Assembly: GCA_001003725.1 (NCBI GenBank)
Contig: LCPR01000002.1
Span: 1-52,484, forward strand
Source of the DNA: Candidatus Saccharibacteria bacterium GW2011_GWC2_48_9
Lineage (GTDB): Bacteria; Patescibacteriota; Saccharimonadia; Saccharimonadales; Saccharimonadaceae
Direction of reading: 5' to 3'
Length of the DNA stretch: 52,484 bases
Shown in pieces: positions 51,510 through 52,484 of this stretch; the stretch's first letter is position 1, and every line of letters begins with the position of its first letter. The position numbers and the translations under genes are program-made. A model generated the notes under the pieces. That model did no database searches. It was given only the letters and a program-made list of their open reading frames with translations, and had not been told where the DNA came from.

Positions 51510-52484
51510 ATGCGTATATCAGATAATACATTTTTGGCTATGGTGGGCGCCAGCAATACGCTCACCTCCGAACAGATTGACGCACTCAAAAAAGAGAGTG
51601 ACACTTCGCATGACCCCTTGCAAATACTTGCCAAAAAGCATGAATTGCTTTCTGACGAAGCCCTCACCAAACTATTTTCAGACTATACAAAAATTCCCTA
51701 CGTTGAAATAGATCCAAAGAAAATTCCCGAAGCAGCACTAAAGAAAATCCCGGAGCGCATCGCCAGGCAGTATAACGCCATCATTTTTCAGATTGATGCA
51801 GATGGCCTACTACACTTGGCCATGGAAGATCCCGACGATGTGGAGGCTATTAGTTTTCTCGAAAAGCAAATTGGCACGCACATCAAGATTTACGTTGCAA
51901 CGCGTGAGTCAATTATCAATGGTCTCGATGCATACCGCATAGATGTCGGCAAAGAGCTCGGCGAAGTTATCAGCATCCAAGCCGACAGTAATAAAAACGA
52001 AGCCATCCGCGAAGAAGATGTAGCCGAAGACTCGCCAATCGCCAAAACCGTCAACCTCCTTCTGGAGTATGCAATCCGTTCTGGCGCATCAGACATCCAT
52101 ATCGAACCGCGCGAAGAATACATTCAGGTGCGTTACCGCGTCGATGGCGTGCTCAAAGAAGTCAATCGCCTACCGAAAAACATCGCCAATGCTCTCGTGA
52201 GCCGTATTAAGATACTTTCAAACCTAAAGATCGATGAACGGCGCGTACCACAAGACGGTCGCTTCAAAATCAGACTAGGCGGCAAGCAGTTCGCATTTCG
52301 TGTCAGCACGCTACCTATCACCGACGGCGAAAAGATCGTCATGCGTGTACTCAACGAATCAAATGACGCGCTACCTCTCGACAAACTTGGCTACTGGGGC
52401 AAGTCACTCAGCACTATCAACGATGCGCTCGAAGAACCCAATGGCATGATCCTTGTCACGGGTCCAACTGGATCTGGTAAATCA
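51510..52484 (+). CDS. pilB: Type IV pilus assembly ATPase PilB (partial, cut by window end)
   Basis: The first 325 residues of a GspE/PilB ATPase, open to the window edge. The N-terminal GspE-N (MshEN) domain covers about 1-145. The ATPase N-domain has G-A-S-D-I-H-I-E-P-R near 197, R-Y-R-V-D-G-V-L near 211, and R-x-P-Q-D-G-R-F near 250. The last residues are Walker A G-P-T-G-S-G-K-S. It powers extension of pili built from the pilins in this window. TATACT lies 13 bases before the ATG. Confidence 0.94.
   Translation, partial: MRISDNTFLAMVGASNTLTSEQIDALKKESDTSHDPLQILAKKHELLSDEALTKLFSDYTKIPYVEIDPKKIPEAALKKIPERIARQYNAIIFQIDADGLLHLAMEDPDDVEAISFLEKQIGTHIKIYVATRESIINGLDAYRIDVGKELGEVISIQADSNKNEAIREEDVAEDSPIAKTVNLLLEYAIRSGASDIHIEPREEYIQVRYRVDGVLKEVNRLPKNIANALVSRIKILSNLKIDERRVPQDGRFKIRLGGKQFAFRVSTLPITDGEKIVMRVLNESNDALPLDKLGYWGKSLSTINDALEEPNGMILVTGPTGSGKS

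Overview
The window reads as a chromosome segment of a Candidate Phyla Radiation bacterium, most likely a member of Candidatus Saccharibacteria (TM7). This is inferred from gene content and style, not from a marker-gene tree. The signs are a MurT/GatD lipid II amidation pair, a MurA with an N-terminal helix-turn-helix, type IV pilins, a VirB6-like secretion operon with a membrane-bound Clp ATPase, RNase Y, and many genes whose -10 box lies 6-8 bases before the start codon. UGA acts as a normal stop throughout.

Layout. 1-13.3 kb is core: plsY-cdsA, a minor-pilin operon ending in a 979-residue pilin/RCC1 fusion, tRNA-Arg(TCG), murB, two tandem pilins with nearly identical 5' ends, glyA, HTH-murA, small conserved genes, tRNA-Gly, tRNA-His and tRNA-Arg(TCT). 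13.3-16.5 kb is a small integrated element lying against tRNA-Arg(TCT): a frameshifted large serine recombinase, a RepA/RecA-fold ATPase and two small genes. 16.9-22.6 kb is island DNA: a candidate structured RNA, orphan genes, and a CmtR-type metal-responsive operon (CmtR, cation efflux protein, a small membrane protein, a DUF305-like protein, DsbA and a 30-residue membrane peptide) with a perfect palindromic operator at its head.

22.6-33.5 kb is the most unusual part. A 52-base imperfect hairpin repeat, always in the same orientation, occurs about ten times (seven well-conserved copies plus degenerate ones). It mostly sits just 3' of single unrelated genes: a deoxyribosyltransferase-like protein, a Nudix hydrolase, a decayed Zn-protease, membrane proteins, an I78-like inhibitor, a HIT protein and a beta-lactamase fragment. 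The pattern resembles an integron cassette array, but the repeat lacks canonical attC core sites and no integron integrase is present. Embedded between repeats is a compact metabolic operon: an indoleamine/tryptophan-dioxygenase (IDO/PrnB)-like haem protein, a GHMP kinase and a P-loop kinase, convergent with an ITPase (HAM1) homologue. It is preceded by a regulator-like fusion of a nucleoside-deoxyribosyltransferase fold to a ribbon-helix-helix DNA-binding domain. Palindromes lie in front of both the operon and the fusion gene. I know of no described pathway with this gene set.

33.5-52.5 kb is core again: a four-gene secretion-type operon on the minus strand (small membrane protein, membrane-anchored Clp-like AAA+ ATPase, VirB6/TrbL-like protein, 898-residue anchored protein), murT-gatD, bcp, tRNA-Pro, a lambda-lysozyme-like hydrolase and a LysM-CHAP hydrolase, a VIT1-like transporter, a Nudix hydrolase, rny, tsaB-tsaE, and the start of pilB, cut by the window edge just after its Walker A motif. 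The two cell-wall hydrolases, the pili and the secretion operon would suit an epibiont that works on the surface of a host bacterium.
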